From positions 62,001 to 126,000 of the forward strand of contig DKEY01000016.1 in NCBI GenBank assembly GCA_002469305.1: 64,000 nucleotides of DNA. Reading direction: 5' to 3'. Below the pieces are notes generated by a model, which saw only the letters and a program-made list of their open reading frames with translations, did not search any database and had not been told where the DNA came from. This DNA comes from Sulfurospirillum sp. UBA6810 (GTDB lineage: Bacteria > Campylobacterota > Campylobacteria > Campylobacterales > Sulfurospirillaceae). Numbering within the stretch: the stretch's first letter is position 1; every line of letters begins with the position of its first letter. The position numbers and the translations under genes were made by a program. This document shows positions 7,422 to 16,179 of the stretch, one piece after another.

Positions 7422-9941
7422 TTATGCAGAGTTCTCTACATTTCTAACAAATGGTCTTCCAAAGTACTTCTCTAACAACTTGATATCTGCTGAGTCTATA
7501 GACTTTTGAGCCTTTGCTTCATCATAGTCAATCAACTTCAATTCCATAGCTTTTCCTAAGAGTTCATGTAACAACTTATAAAAATGTTTGCTGTGCCCAG
7601 TATCTCCTGTTAATAATAACTCTACATGGTGCGTAAGCTCATGTATAGCCGTTGCCACCAAGTGCTCTTTTGGTTTATTAATCGCATTGTATATGTTGAT
7701 ATGATGCGTTGCAAAAGTGTAATCTCCATGAGCACGAGGATTTGACCTCTCTAAAAGCTTTAAAGTGAACTCATCAGCTTTAGGAAGAGCAGGGAAAGCA
7801 TAGTTTGCAAGCTCAATTAAAGCACTCTTCACTTCCTCTGTGTATGTTTGAGCTATACCATCTTCAAAGTTGATTTTATCATCTATCTCTTTTTGTGCTC
7901 TCTTTTCTAGCTCTAAAAGTTCTTGTTCTATCTCTTCATCGGTTTTAAATGTAGCCATTAACTGTTTAAAGCTTATATTATTTGCGATTTTTAAATCACT
8001 AGATGGAGCTTCGATATATTGTGTAATCATCTTCTCTTCGTTTTCAAAGCCTTTTATTTTGACAATAGCCTCCCCTGTTTTTGGACGTAACTTATCTTCA
8101 AAATAGTTTGGTTCATACTTATAAACTAGCTCTTTTTTTAGTGTTCTATATTCTACACTCTCATTATTTCTTGGTCCCTCAAACTGATCTTCATACCAAA
8201 TATAATGCTTACCTAGTTTCTCGTGGAGGTATTTATTCCAGCCTTCCCCATCTTGAATATTGAGACAATGAGTTAATGCCATATTTGCTAAAAGTCTTTG
8301 AGATTCTATTTTTTTATCATCATCAATTCTGTCCGCATCAGATTTAGACTGTCCTGCCCAGCATATTGCAAACCCACCACCATCTGTACCGATTGAACGA
8401 ACCATAGATGAGGATTGAGAGATGTCAGATGATGCGAAGTTACCAGGCTCATCATATACAAGTGCATAAGGAACTCCTCTTGGTCTATATCTTTTATCTT
8501 TTCTCTTCTCTCTTCTAGTTCCCTCTAAGTCACCCTGCTCTATCATGTAACCTATGGCTGATTTTGAGATGGCAGTCATCATTTGACCAATTTTTCTATT
8601 CATATCATCTGAAGCTGAAAGTGATGGAAGAATTGTAATGATTATTTTTGCTGTTTGAATTGCAGTAAGAGCATCAAAATCGGCATTATCTTTGTTAAAA
8701 ATTTTTCCATAGAACATTTCACTACCAAAAACTTCTAAAGCATTAATCCAATCCTCTGTAGCCTTTGGATGGTTCTTTTTAATATCTGATGGCAATTTTG
8801 CATATATAGGGGCAACAACAGAAGCAATATCTATGTTGTGTGTTGTGAGATTTCTACCCAATCTATCTGTAAAGTTTTCTGCATAGCCTTTTTGCAGGGA
8901 TGAATAGCTATCATGTGTTTTGATTGCTCGGATAAACTCATCATCTTTATAGAGTCTATTCATCATATAGTATAAATCAATAGCAGCTTGAAAATTGAGA
9001 TATTTAAGCAAGGAAGTAATGTTAAACTCAAACTTCTCTTTTGCTTCTAAATCTTTAAATGTGCTCACACTTGCAAGTTCCGCTGGATTAATCACTATCT
9101 TTAAATCTCTCATGAGTACAAGAGGAATTAACATCGCTTCTAAAAAGGCAATAGCCATATCTGAAACCCATTTGTTATCACCTTTCATAATATCAATCAA
9201 GTTTTTCAGTAATTCGCCAACTGTTTTTGCATTTCCAATAGCCAGAGGATTTAATCCGTTTGTCCTTCCTCCACTTGCAGCAGCACCAAAATCTAAAATA
9301 AATACATCAAACTCTCTACCATGCATGTAGATTAATGCCATAGCTGCCTCAGTAATAGGTTTATCACCCTTACCCTCTATGTACCATATTCCTGCCCCTG
9401 TTTGTACCGCAGGAATGAAAATTGTTGCAATAACAGCAGATGTTTTTCCACTACCCGTTGAACCTGGATTGAGATAGCCTTGAGTATAAACATCTTTGTC
9501 TATCAATACTTGATATTTTAAATTTCGTTTTCCTAAGTTTTTTTCTATAGCCTCTTTAGCATCACCACCTAAAAAGTGCCATACGGCAGCACCTAAAAGA
9601 GCATAGTACTTAATTTTCTTTTTACTAAAAAACTTAAATTGGAGTCTTCTTGCTTCATTAATTACACCAAGAGCAGGGATATTTGCTCTTTCTTCTATCA
9701 TCATATAAATAAAAACGATGGATACTAAGAGGAAAAAATTTGTAATAAAAAAAAGTGTTTTTATTAGCCCTGCGCTAGAGATGAAGACAGCAGAGAGAAA
9801 AAGAAAGAAGGAGAACCAAAAACTTACTTTTGGAATAAGAAGATAGAGCCCTTTGGCTCTATCTGATAAAAACTCTCCTGTGAATTTTCTAAGTATATTC
9901 GCATGATGAAACTTTTCATATCCTGCGGTTTCTTTTGCCAT
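7422..9941 (-). CDS. VirD4/TraG-type coupling protein fused to HExxH metallopeptidase-like domain
   Basis: 839 residues. Two N-terminal membrane segments lie at about 37-57 and 62-82, then a RecA-like motor with Walker A GSTGSGKTS (160-168) and Walker B YALVYDEPGNF (D497, E498). This is the type IV coupling protein that brings the relaxosome to the transfer channel. The last 140 residues are not part of the usual family: HELTHH at 767-772 followed by GHSKHF (His783/786) is the pattern of a zincin metallopeptidase with a third downstream ligand. The Glu is present, so it could be active. Genes on both sides are close (12 and 15 nt). The fusion looks genuine because the frame is open and uninterrupted throughout. 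Confidence 0.9.
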   Translation of the reverse strand: MAKETAGYEKFHHANILRKFTGEFLSDRAKGLYLLIPKVSFWFSFFLFLSAVFISSAGLIKTLFFITNFFLLVSIVFIYMMIEERANIPALGVINEARRLQFKFFSKKKIKYYALLGAAVWHFLGGDAKEAIEKNLGKRNLKYQVLIDKDVYTQGYLNPGSTGSGKTSAVIATIFIPAVQTGAGIWYIEGKGDKPITEAAMALIYMHGREFDVFILDFGAAASGGRTNGLNPLAIGNAKTVGELLKNLIDIMKGDNKWVSDMAIAFLEAMLIPLVLMRDLKIVINPAELASVSTFKDLEAKEKFEFNITSLLKYLNFQAAIDLYYMMNRLYKDDEFIRAIKTHDSYSSLQKGYAENFTDRLGRNLTTHNIDIASVVAPIYAKLPSDIKKNHPKATEDWINALEVFGSEMFYGKIFNKDNADFDALTAIQTAKIIITILPSLSASDDMNRKIGQMMTAISKSAIGYMIEQGDLEGTRREKRKDKRYRPRGVPYALVYDEPGNFASSDISQSSSMVRSIGTDGGGFAICWAGQSKSDADRIDDDKKIESQRLLANMALTHCLNIQDGEGWNKYLHEKLGKHYIWYEDQFEGPRNNESVEYRTLKKELVYKYEPNYFEDKLRPKTGEAIVKIKGFENEEKMITQYIEAPSSDLKIANNISFKQLMATFKTDEEIEQELLELEKRAQKEIDDKINFEDGIAQTYTEEVKSALIELANYAFPALPKADEFTLKLLERSNPRAHGDYTFATHHINIYNAINKPKEHLVATAIHELTHHVELLLTGDTGHSKHFYKLLHELLGKAMELKLIDYDEAKAQKSIDSADIKLLEKYFGRPFVRNVENSA

Positions 9942-9953
9942 AGAAAAAACTCT

Positions 9954-10922
9954 TTAGTTAAAGAAGTTAGAAATGATGATACTCTCTAACTTTTCAAAAA
10001 CAGGATAGAGATTTTTTGTAGCAAAATTTTTACAACTTCTAAAAAGAGCGAGTTTTTTTCTTTCTAAAAGAAACTCTTTGTTTGCAGCAGAAGCTTTCTC
10101 TATATCACCTGCTTTTGCAAGCTCTTCGTATTTGCTTTTTGCATCAACTAGCCTTTTTTCATATTCGTTGTTACCTTTACTGCTCTCAATATAAGAGTAG
10201 GTTTTTGCAACTTCATAAAGTGTTTGTTGCATAGAAACTTTTGTTTCAATAAAAAGGGCTGTTTTTGTCAATGATGTATAGTTCTCATCAATAGCACCTT
10301 GAGAAAAAATGGATGGAAATGGCTTATTTGTTTTTAGATTTAAAAACTCTCCAAAAATCAATCCGAACTCTGGCTTTAAATAGTTTTCTTCATCTCCAAA
10401 ATCCCACCTAGAGTCAGAACATACAATGATAATGTTAGGCTTTTTATTTATCTGTTTTATCTTCTCGATTGTTGTAAGAGTATCGTTGTAATCATCTTCA
10501 TCATTTTTAGTTGGAACAATAAAGATTATCTTCTCATCCAAAGTTATATTTGCAAGCGTATCAAGTGCTTTTGTAGATGGTCCAACACCTATATCAAAAA
10601 CAATAGGATAATCTCTTTCTAAGCTAGCACACTCATTGATAAAGATGTCTTCGAGCTCTTTTTCTGGATTTACCACCAAATGGGTATCCATAATTTGAGA
10701 GTTGCCAAAATTTTGTTTGGAATCATTGTTTTCATCAATTTCATAAAGCTTTATTTTTTTAGTTTCATTTGATGGTGTTGCAGATTTATTAATTCTTTCA
10801 AAGAGCCAAGGAATTACTACTTGTAAAGAAGTTGTTGTTTTACCAACGCCGCCTTTGGTATTTACTACTATATAAATTGCTTTTAAAGCTTCGGCTAAAG
10901 CATTTTTAGTTTTTGCTGGCAT
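9954..10922 (-). CDS. ParA/MinD-type ATPase of transfer operon
   Basis: 322 residues. The deviant Walker A motif KGGVGKTT occupies 23-30, and YPIVFDIGVGPSTKALD supplies the Walker B strand. The last 90 residues are a charged helical tail with a coiled-coil look. ParA-type ATPases sit next to coupling proteins in several transfer systems (VirC1, RP4 TraL), where they help bring the relaxosome or machinery to the pole. No ParB partner is visible, which favours that role over plasmid partition (inference). AAGGA precedes the ATG. It is the first gene behind the element at 10956-10985. Confidence 0.85.
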   Translation of the reverse strand: MPAKTKNALAEALKAIYIVVNTKGGVGKTTTSLQVVIPWLFERINKSATPSNETKKIKLYEIDENNDSKQNFGNSQIMDTHLVVNPEKELEDIFINECASLERDYPIVFDIGVGPSTKALDTLANITLDEKIIFIVPTKNDEDDYNDTLTTIEKIKQINKKPNIIIVCSDSRWDFGDEENYLKPEFGLIFGEFLNLKTNKPFPSIFSQGAIDENYTSLTKTALFIETKVSMQQTLYEVAKTYSYIESSKGNNEYEKRLVDAKSKYEELAKAGDIEKASAANKEFLLERKKLALFRSCKNFATKNLYPVFEKLESIIISNFFN

Positions 10923-10955
10923 ATACTATCCTTTGTGTATTGATAGCATTGATGG

Positions 10956-10985
10956 TAATAAATATATAATTAAATAAAGCTTAAT
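10956..10985 (-). promoter_or_regulatory. AT-rich element copy 3
   Basis: Core AATTATATATTTATTA, 34 nt before the ATG at 10922; heads the ParA / coupling protein / CxxC unit. A CCTATAGG palindrome lies just upstream at 10990-10997, similar to the recombinase operator sites. Confidence 0.75.
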
Positions 10986-11028
10986 AATACCTATAGGGAG
11001 GGTTCTATTTTAAAGAAGTTTATAACAA

Positions 11029-11057
11029 AAGCCAACAAATCACTAAGTTATTGGCTT
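11029..11057 (-). terminator. Hairpin at end of four-gene T4SS operon
   Basis: AAGCCAA and TTGGCTT form a 7-bp stem with a 15-nt loop that includes the stop codon of the gene ending at 11048. On the minus strand the stem is followed by TTTTGTT, consistent with an intrinsic terminator. Confidence 0.5.
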
Positions 11058-11593
11058 GGCTCGTTTACCTCTGAAAGAATTTTTCTAAACTGATCAATAA
11101 TATCTTTTGTATAAGGGTGAATGTCAACTTTTTCTTCAAATGGAATATTCGCAGAAAGGAATGGTTGGTATAAAAAGTCTCTCAGCTTTTCTAAATAGTC
11201 AGCTTTATTTCTTTGTATGTAATTTAACCAGATAATATTGTAGTAAGTAACTTTCGGTATTTTATAGCCTACGCTTTTGCAAAGTTTAGTGTGCAGAGTA
11301 TCCGACCTCTCTTTTAGAGAAGTCGGAATTTCAAACGGATAATTTTTTCTATCAAGAGAAATATTATTTTTCAATGTTTCTTTGTCAATCGACATAGTAC
11401 GTTCAAGTAGAGCAACAAAATCTTCCGATGTAGCTTTTTCGTACTTGTCACAAAATCTTTCTAATTGAATAGATAAGTTTTTATTGATTGTATCAGCTTC
11501 TTTATAATCAATAAACTTATTAAATTTTGTAAAAGTATCTATCGCAAAATGCAATCTATTATCTAAGTACAACGTAATTTTTTTTGTTTTCAT
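11048..11593 (-). CDS. Hypothetical cytoplasmic protein, transfer operon
   Basis: 181 residues, no signal or membrane segment. The N-terminus (KKITLYLDNRLHFAIDTF) begins with a strand and helix resembling a ribbon-helix-helix protein, which would make it a DNA-binding candidate for relaxosome or operon control; the rest is helical and I do not recognise it. It is the last gene of a four-gene unit starting at 13674, 20 nt after the pilin-like gene. Confidence 0.65.
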   Translation of the reverse strand: MKTKKITLYLDNRLHFAIDTFTKFNKFIDYKEADTINKNLSIQLERFCDKYEKATSEDFVALLERTMSIDKETLKNNISLDRKNYPFEIPTSLKERSDTLHTKLCKSVGYKIPKVTYYNIIWLNYIQRNKADYLEKLRDFLYQPFLSANIPFEEKVDIHPYTKDIIDQFRKILSEVNEPSQ

Positions 11594-11613
11594 GTACTCT
11601 CTTTTTGTTTTTT

Positions 11614-12078
11614 TTATTGACTAAAACATCCTGTTGCTATTATACCAGTTCCCCACTGATAGCCAGAACCAGTTATAGGTGCAAATCCTGCTACTACTGC
11701 ATCTGAGATATAGGATTTAACAACTTTTTTTGCACAACCCTCTTTGCCGTCTGGAAAAACTCCATCAAGTACCGATAGAGTACTAATATAAGTAGCTACA
11801 CCTAAACCAAGGGCTATAAATACAGCCCCTACTGTTTTTCCTAATCCTCTATCTTTTTGTTGGAATTGCCAAAAATAAAAACCTATTATCAAAACAGCAA
11901 TAGCAATTCCTAAGACCAATGGAATAGCAAATAGTCCATGAACAATACCTTGTCCAAAAACACCAGCTAGAAAACCGCCACCTTTTACAAAACTCTTTAA
12001 TGCATCTTCGTACTGATCTGCGAACAAAGAAGATGTGCTTAGTGCTATTGCTAGCATAATGAAAAATAATTTTCTCAT
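11614..12078 (-). CDS. Small secreted multi-span protein, T4SS pilin-like
   Basis: 154 residues. A Sec signal (MRKLFFIMLAIALSTSSLFA) is followed by glycine-rich hydrophobic segments at about 40-68 and 80-105, then a loop with cysteines (GCAKKV, TGCFSQ). A short secreted protein with two glycine-rich membrane helices is what conjugative pilins and their relatives look like. The C-terminal extension with paired cysteines is larger than usual for VirB2. It sits between a polytopic membrane gene and a soluble protein gene in the same unit. Confidence 0.55.
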   Translation of the reverse strand: MRKLFFIMLAIALSTSSLFADQYEDALKSFVKGGGFLAGVFGQGIVHGLFAIPLVLGIAIAVLIIGFYFWQFQQKDRGLGKTVGAVFIALGLGVATYISTLSVLDGVFPDGKEGCAKKVVKSYISDAVVAGFAPITGSGYQWGTGIIATGCFSQ

Positions 12079-12107
12079 ATTGTACCCTTTTTTATTTAAT
12101 TTTTTAT

Positions 12108-12896
12108 TTACCGAACATTAATCAAGCCTGTTCTAACCCAAAATCCTATTGATTTTTTTGTTATCTCAATTGTTGAAGAGACTTTCCCAACTCCCTCAAT
12201 ATTTGGCGAAGTAGAAAAGAGAAATGTTGACGTTGCCACGCTAAAAGCGGTAACAAGCACTACACCAACAACTAAGGTTAGACCACTATTTACAACTCTT
12301 TTAAGTAGTGCCATGCTACTCATGTCTCCCCCACCCATATTTAAACTAGAAATTATCGCAATTAGGTAACCCCCTATCATAATATAAAAAAATATCAATA
12401 TTGCTGGAATACTCCAAAAAAGAAATTGAGAAGCCATTTCTAAAAACATTAAAGTCGTTTTAGCAATTGCTAATTGATTTGCTTTTACCACTAGATTTGG
12501 TTCAAGCACAGACATCCTTGCCTCCCAAAAAAATTGTATTCTACTAAACATATCAACATTGTAATTCCACTTTACGAGCACGCTCAAAAAAACAAAAATA
12601 ACCACCCCCATTGTAAGCCAAGAGAGGGGCATTAGTAAAAGTTTTAACACATTAGCACCGCTTTCGGGAGAAACGCTTTTTCCAGAGGGGGCTTGTGACT
12701 CAAAATAGTAACCAAGCGTGAACATGAACCCAAATAAAAATAATCCAACTATAAGAATATAAGATAAAACTCCTGCTCCAAATGCACCTAGCAAATCGCT
12801 AATATCAATTTTATCTCCTATTCCAACATTGCCATTTGAGAAGATATTCAAACTATCACTAATATTGGAACTAGAATCAACTGTGGATACTGGCAT
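12108..12896 (-). CDS. Polytopic inner-membrane protein of T4SS block
   Basis: 262 residues with about four membrane segments (roughly 37-62, 85-108, 155-182 and 200-225). The serine-rich N-terminus faces outward or is cytoplasmic. Topology and position next to a VirB8-like gene suggest a channel component, but I cannot match it to a named family. One base separates it from the gene upstream. Confidence 0.6.
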   Translation of the reverse strand: MPVSTVDSSSNISDSLNIFSNGNVGIGDKIDISDLLGAFGAGVLSYILIVGLFLFGFMFTLGYYFESQAPSGKSVSPESGANVLKLLLMPLSWLTMGVVIFVFLSVLVKWNYNVDMFSRIQFFWEARMSVLEPNLVVKANQLAIAKTTLMFLEMASQFLFWSIPAILIFFYIMIGGYLIAIISSLNMGGGDMSSMALLKRVVNSGLTLVVGVVLVTAFSVATSTFLFSTSPNIEGVGKVSSTIEITKKSIGFWVRTGLINVR

Positions 12897-12897
12897 T

Positions 12898-13674
12898 TTA
12901 TTTCTTTGAGTGGTCTATTTCTGGATGCTGTAATTTAAAGCTTGTAAATTTCAAACCTCTCGGATTGGCCACATTCATCTCTCTTAAGTTAAAATAACCC
13001 TCTGCATTAATTTGGGCATAAACAGTTCCCTCATCAATAACATTGTTTTTGTTCCTTGATGAAGCAAAAATTGGTATTTTAAAAGCTATTTTAAAATTTT
13101 GTCCCTTAGTATCCCATCCTAAAGGGACGATTTTAGACTCTTTTTTATCAACAATATGCACAAGCCTATTTTCATTGATAGCCAACATGAAATAAGTCAT
13201 TATCTGCTCCCAATCTTTAATGGCAGAAGCATAACCCTCTAACTGCTTTTTGGTTGCATTTTCTTTGTTGATTGCTATAAAATTTTTGTAAAAATCTCTA
13301 AAATCGAGTGTAGCTTTAAAAAGCGCATCAGCTGATGGAAAGTAAGCTTTAGTATAGTTATCTGTTAAGTTATAGGTTGATTGTATAAGGTATTTAGAGA
13401 GATAGTTTTGGACGTTTTTTTCTTCGTTATCAACATCAAATACTTCTTGTTCGTATTGTTTGGTTACACCACTATCGGAAATATAAGTAACATAAGAACT
13501 GATCTTTTCTACATAGCCATCTTTCCTGATATCTTTTTCAACCAAAGTATCAATTACAAATGCTAATTTTAAAAAAGCAAGTGCGATTAAAAAAAGAGAG
13601 AACGAATGGTTATATTTTATAAAACGATTAATACTCTCTTTTGCAGTAACTAATAAGTTGTTTTTATTAAGCAC
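12898..13674 (-). CDS. VirB8-like bitopic protein
   Basis: 258 residues. One membrane segment at about 24-44 follows a short basic cytoplasmic tail; a periplasmic domain of 210 residues with alternating helix and strands follows, the architecture of VirB8/TraE/DotI proteins. The GTG start is supported by AGGAG six bases upstream. The AT-rich element core lies 30 nt ahead, so it is the first gene of a four-gene unit. Assignment is by architecture and context, not by a diagnostic motif. Confidence 0.5.
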   Translation of the reverse strand: MLNKNNLLVTAKESINRFIKYNHSFSLFLIALAFLKLAFVIDTLVEKDIRKDGYVEKISSYVTYISDSGVTKQYEQEVFDVDNEEKNVQNYLSKYLIQSTYNLTDNYTKAYFPSADALFKATLDFRDFYKNFIAINKENATKKQLEGYASAIKDWEQIMTYFMLAINENRLVHIVDKKESKIVPLGWDTKGQNFKIAFKIPIFASSRNKNNVIDEGTVYAQINAEGYFNLREMNVANPRGLKFTSFKLQHPEIDHSKK

Positions 13675-13701
13675 TTAAATCTCCTATATATTTATTCTCA
13701 T

Positions 13702-13733
13702 ATTAATAAATATATAATTAATTATTGCTTAAT
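13702..13733 (-). promoter_or_regulatory. AT-rich element copy 4
   Basis: Core AATTATATATTTATTA, 30 nt before the GTG at 13674. The upstream TTAAGC overlaps the stop of the gene ending at 13729. Confidence 0.75.
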
Positions 13734-14526
13734 TTTGTTCTTGTGTTGCGCTTTTAGTCTCTGTTTTTGCTGCTATTTCAGTATTAGCAGAGTTGATTAG
13801 ACTGCTTACTTCTTTATTGCACATAGCGTAAGTCTTTTCCATAATTTCCTCTATAGCGGTTGTATCTCCAAAGGCAACTTTTTCCGATAAGCTCGTAACA
13901 AGAGCCTCCGTTCCATTTCTTACATTATCAAGATAATTTTTTGCTCCATCTTCTAATCCAAGCATTTTTCTCTCAGCACCATCTACTTCTTTGCCAAAGG
14001 TTTCATTATCACTCTTATGACCAAAAAATGCAGCTATAGTATCAAGATTATCTACCACTTCTACAAGCTTTTTATTTAAAGCCTCTTTGCGATCTTGTGG
14101 TAAATCTTCTCTTTGTAGTTGTTTCTCTATTTGAGATTTTTGAAGATGCAACTTTGTATAATTGTTATAGTTTGTTAAAGACTCTTTGTGTTTTTTAATA
14201 GAGTCTATGCGCGCTTGATATACATTAACAGTATTAAGCTCTCTATCTTTGATGGCTTGCGCTTTTTGGAGCTCTAAGAAAGCAAGCGCTCCTTGTATAT
14301 CGCCTGCAAGGTTGGCTAAGAATGACATCATAATAGCTTCATCCACTTGGGCATGTTCGCCGATTGAGCCAATTCCTTTTTTTGCATTTCTCAAAGTATC
14401 TTTAAATTTTCCTGTCAACTCAAGCACTTCTTTAGCAGCGGCTTTGAATTTAGCTTGAGCTTCATCTATCTTTTGTCTATATACATTCCCCAAGGATGCT
14501 AAAGTTGTTTTTTGACTATTTGACAT
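13729..14526 (-). CDS. Coiled-coil protein, single-gene unit
   Basis: 265 residues, almost entirely helical with long charged heptads (for example 95-145) and no membrane segment or signal. It has its own AT-rich element 26 nt upstream and AAGGAG before the ATG, and the next gene also has its own element, so it is transcribed alone. Being next to the MobC-like gene it might be a relaxosome or DNA-processing accessory, but nothing in the sequence proves it. Confidence 0.65.
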   Translation of the reverse strand: MSNSQKTTLASLGNVYRQKIDEAQAKFKAAAKEVLELTGKFKDTLRNAKKGIGSIGEHAQVDEAIMMSFLANLAGDIQGALAFLELQKAQAIKDRELNTVNVYQARIDSIKKHKESLTNYNNYTKLHLQKSQIEKQLQREDLPQDRKEALNKKLVEVVDNLDTIAAFFGHKSDNETFGKEVDGAERKMLGLEDGAKNYLDNVRNGTEALVTSLSEKVAFGDTTAIEEIMEKTYAMCNKEVSSLINSANTEIAAKTETKSATQEQN

Positions 14527-14550
14527 AGTTAACTCCTTTTTATTAAAAAT

Positions 14551-14580
14551 ATAATAAATTTATAATAAAAATTTACTTAA
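14551..14580 (-). promoter_or_regulatory. AT-rich element copy 5
   Basis: Coding-strand core TTTATTATAAATTTATTA, 26 nt before the ATG at 14526; overlaps the stop of the MobC-like gene. Confidence 0.7.
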
Positions 14581-14917
14581 GCAAATTTGAAAGTTGGATA
14601 TTTATATACATTAATTCTTCAGCAACTTCTTTAGCAGTTTTTTCTGTAACCTTACCTGTAGTAAAAGCTTTATTAACAGCATAGGCAACTTGGTTTAAAT
14701 TGTTACCAATTCTAGCAAGATGATAAGTTTCATTTTGGATATTTGAAGAAATTCTTTTTTGTGCTGGTGTAGGCTTTTTTGTAAAAGAGCTAAGGGCTTT
14801 TAGAGTATAAGCAGATAAGGAACCAAAGCCCATTTTTTTTCTTGCCTCTTCCAACTCTTGTTTATGAGCCGAAGTTACCCTAATTCTTATTACCGTATCT
14901 TTGGAAATTTCTTTCAC
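14573..14917 (-). CDS. MobC/NikA-like relaxosome accessory protein
   Basis: 114 residues. The start (DTVIRIRVTSAHKQELEEARKK) has the strand-helix-helix pattern of ribbon-helix-helix DNA-binding proteins. GNNLNQVA at 71-78 is the signature of MobC-family relaxosome proteins, which bind near oriT and help the relaxase nick. No relaxase gene is visible next to it, which is unusual. Its start overlaps the upstream gene as ATGA. Confidence 0.85.
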   Translation of the reverse strand: MKEISKDTVIRIRVTSAHKQELEEARKKMGFGSLSAYTLKALSSFTKKPTPAQKRISSNIQNETYHLARIGNNLNQVAYAVNKAFTTGKVTEKTAKEVAEELMYINIQLSNLLK

Positions 14918-15165
14918 GGTCTATGCACTCTTCTAACAAGAAAATTATAAACCAAGACTTCAATCGCAATATAGCAAAGATAAAAAGAATATGGTTCAAA
15001 AACTTCCATTACTATATCCACAAGAAATGATATAGCATATGCTATTAAAAACTTTAATATAAATCCCCACCACGGATAAAAGATGGTTGTCCATATGGGA
15101 GTTTTATATATTTGACCATCAAGTAACTCTTTGTCGCTAACATTTAATTCTTTATAAAATAACAA
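14914..15165 (-). CDS. Small two-span membrane protein
   Basis: 83 residues with hydrophobic stretches at about 28-50 and 58-76. The TTG start lies inside the end of the upstream gene, preceded by AAGG seven bases away. A very short two-span protein here could be a VirB3/TraL-type channel part, but the sequence itself is not diagnostic. Confidence 0.55.
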   Translation of the reverse strand: MLFYKELNVSDKELLDGQIYKTPIWTTIFYPWWGFILKFLIAYAISFLVDIVMEVFEPYSFYLCYIAIEVLVYNFLVRRVHRP

Positions 15166-15808
15166 GTTTTAGCCTTAAAAGAAAAAATAGTGCAATAACT
15201 ATAAAAAGAACACCTATAATTATCAAAGAGCTCTCTTTTTTAGAAAGATTTTTATCGCGATTTTCAACAAATAAAATATTTATCTGTGGGAGCCTATACA
15301 TGCCTTTCCATGTTTTATTTTTGATATCAAAATATAATTTATAGATAAAGTGTATTGACAAAGTCATAGGAAAACAAAAAACACATATTTTTGCGAAGTC
15401 ATTGAATGTATCAAAATTTACACCATACTTCATATACAAAAGCGCTAAAGACATAAACAATACAAAAATGCCAGAGAAAGTCCATAAAATTTTTAAAAGA
15501 GTAGTTGAAGCGATTTGCTTTTGGAAAGCAGTTGCAATTAAAAAAGATGCAAAAATTACATAGGATGCTCTCATATTGTTTGTAATCGTTGGAAAAAGCG
15601 TTAAAACGAATGCAAGAGCAAGCAAGTATCTTATAAGAAAAGCACTTAAAGAACCAATCTTAATTGCATCTCCTTTATAGATGTTGCTTTCAAAAAACCT
15701 AGTGCCGTTTGCCAATACTCCTAGTTCAACACTTTTTTCTTTTTGCTGGTAAGGCATAAACCAAAATATAGAGTTGAAGTATGCGCTAAAGAAAATGCTT
15801 TTTTTCAT
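15152..15808 (-). CDS. Polytopic membrane protein
   Basis: 218 residues with about four to five hydrophobic segments (50-70, 75-95, 105-125, 140-160, 195-215). No family recognised. It begins a three-gene unit that ends with the MobC-like gene. The AT-rich element is 66 nt upstream of its ATG, farther than usual, so either the leader is longer or the start lies upstream. Confidence 0.6.
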   Translation of the reverse strand: MKKSIFFSAYFNSIFWFMPYQQKEKSVELGVLANGTRFFESNIYKGDAIKIGSLSAFLIRYLLALAFVLTLFPTITNNMRASYVIFASFLIATAFQKQIASTTLLKILWTFSGIFVLFMSLALLYMKYGVNFDTFNDFAKICVFCFPMTLSIHFIYKLYFDIKNKTWKGMYRLPQINILFVENRDKNLSKKESSLIIIGVLFIVIALFFLLRLKLVIL

Positions 15809-16179
15809 ATATAATATCCATTTGACTATGGGTTTTTATGGCCAAATATTCTATATTAGCCTTTATTGGATATTAATAAATATATAATTAATTATAGCTT
15901 AACAAAAAACTTGGTATCTACAGATAAATACTATAAAGAGTTATTTAGATAAACACGCTTTTTTAAAATAAACGATATATTTATTTCATCTTATAAATTA
16001 TGTTCTGTATCATACATTTTAGATTCAGCATTTTTCTAAAGAATTGTTTTTACCAAATATCGCTTATTCTTCAAAAGTTGAAAAAATATTTAGTGGCTAT
16101 TCAGTTCTAAAAGTTTGTTGCAATGTAAAATATGAAATAATAATGATTAAATATCACTTATAAGATTAAGGAGTACCTA
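15809..16179. other. Divergent intergenic region
   Basis: 371 bp between divergent genes. It holds AT-rich element copy 6 near its left end and a ribosome binding site (AAGGAG, 16168-16173) for the plus-strand gene at its right end. TTGCAA near 16119 followed by TAAT-rich sequence might be that gene's promoter. I see no RNA gene or further coding sequence. Confidence 0.5.
15872..15903 (-). promoter_or_regulatory. AT-rich element copy 6
   Basis: Core AATTATATATTTATTA with the usual TTAAGC-type flank upstream, but 66 nt from the ATG at 15808, one of two copies outside the common 26-40 nt spacing. Confidence 0.65.

Noticed and set aside
9954..10922. ParA gene as a plasmid partition system
   Set aside because: No ParB-type gene or centromere-like iterons lie next to it; it is in one operon with the coupling protein.
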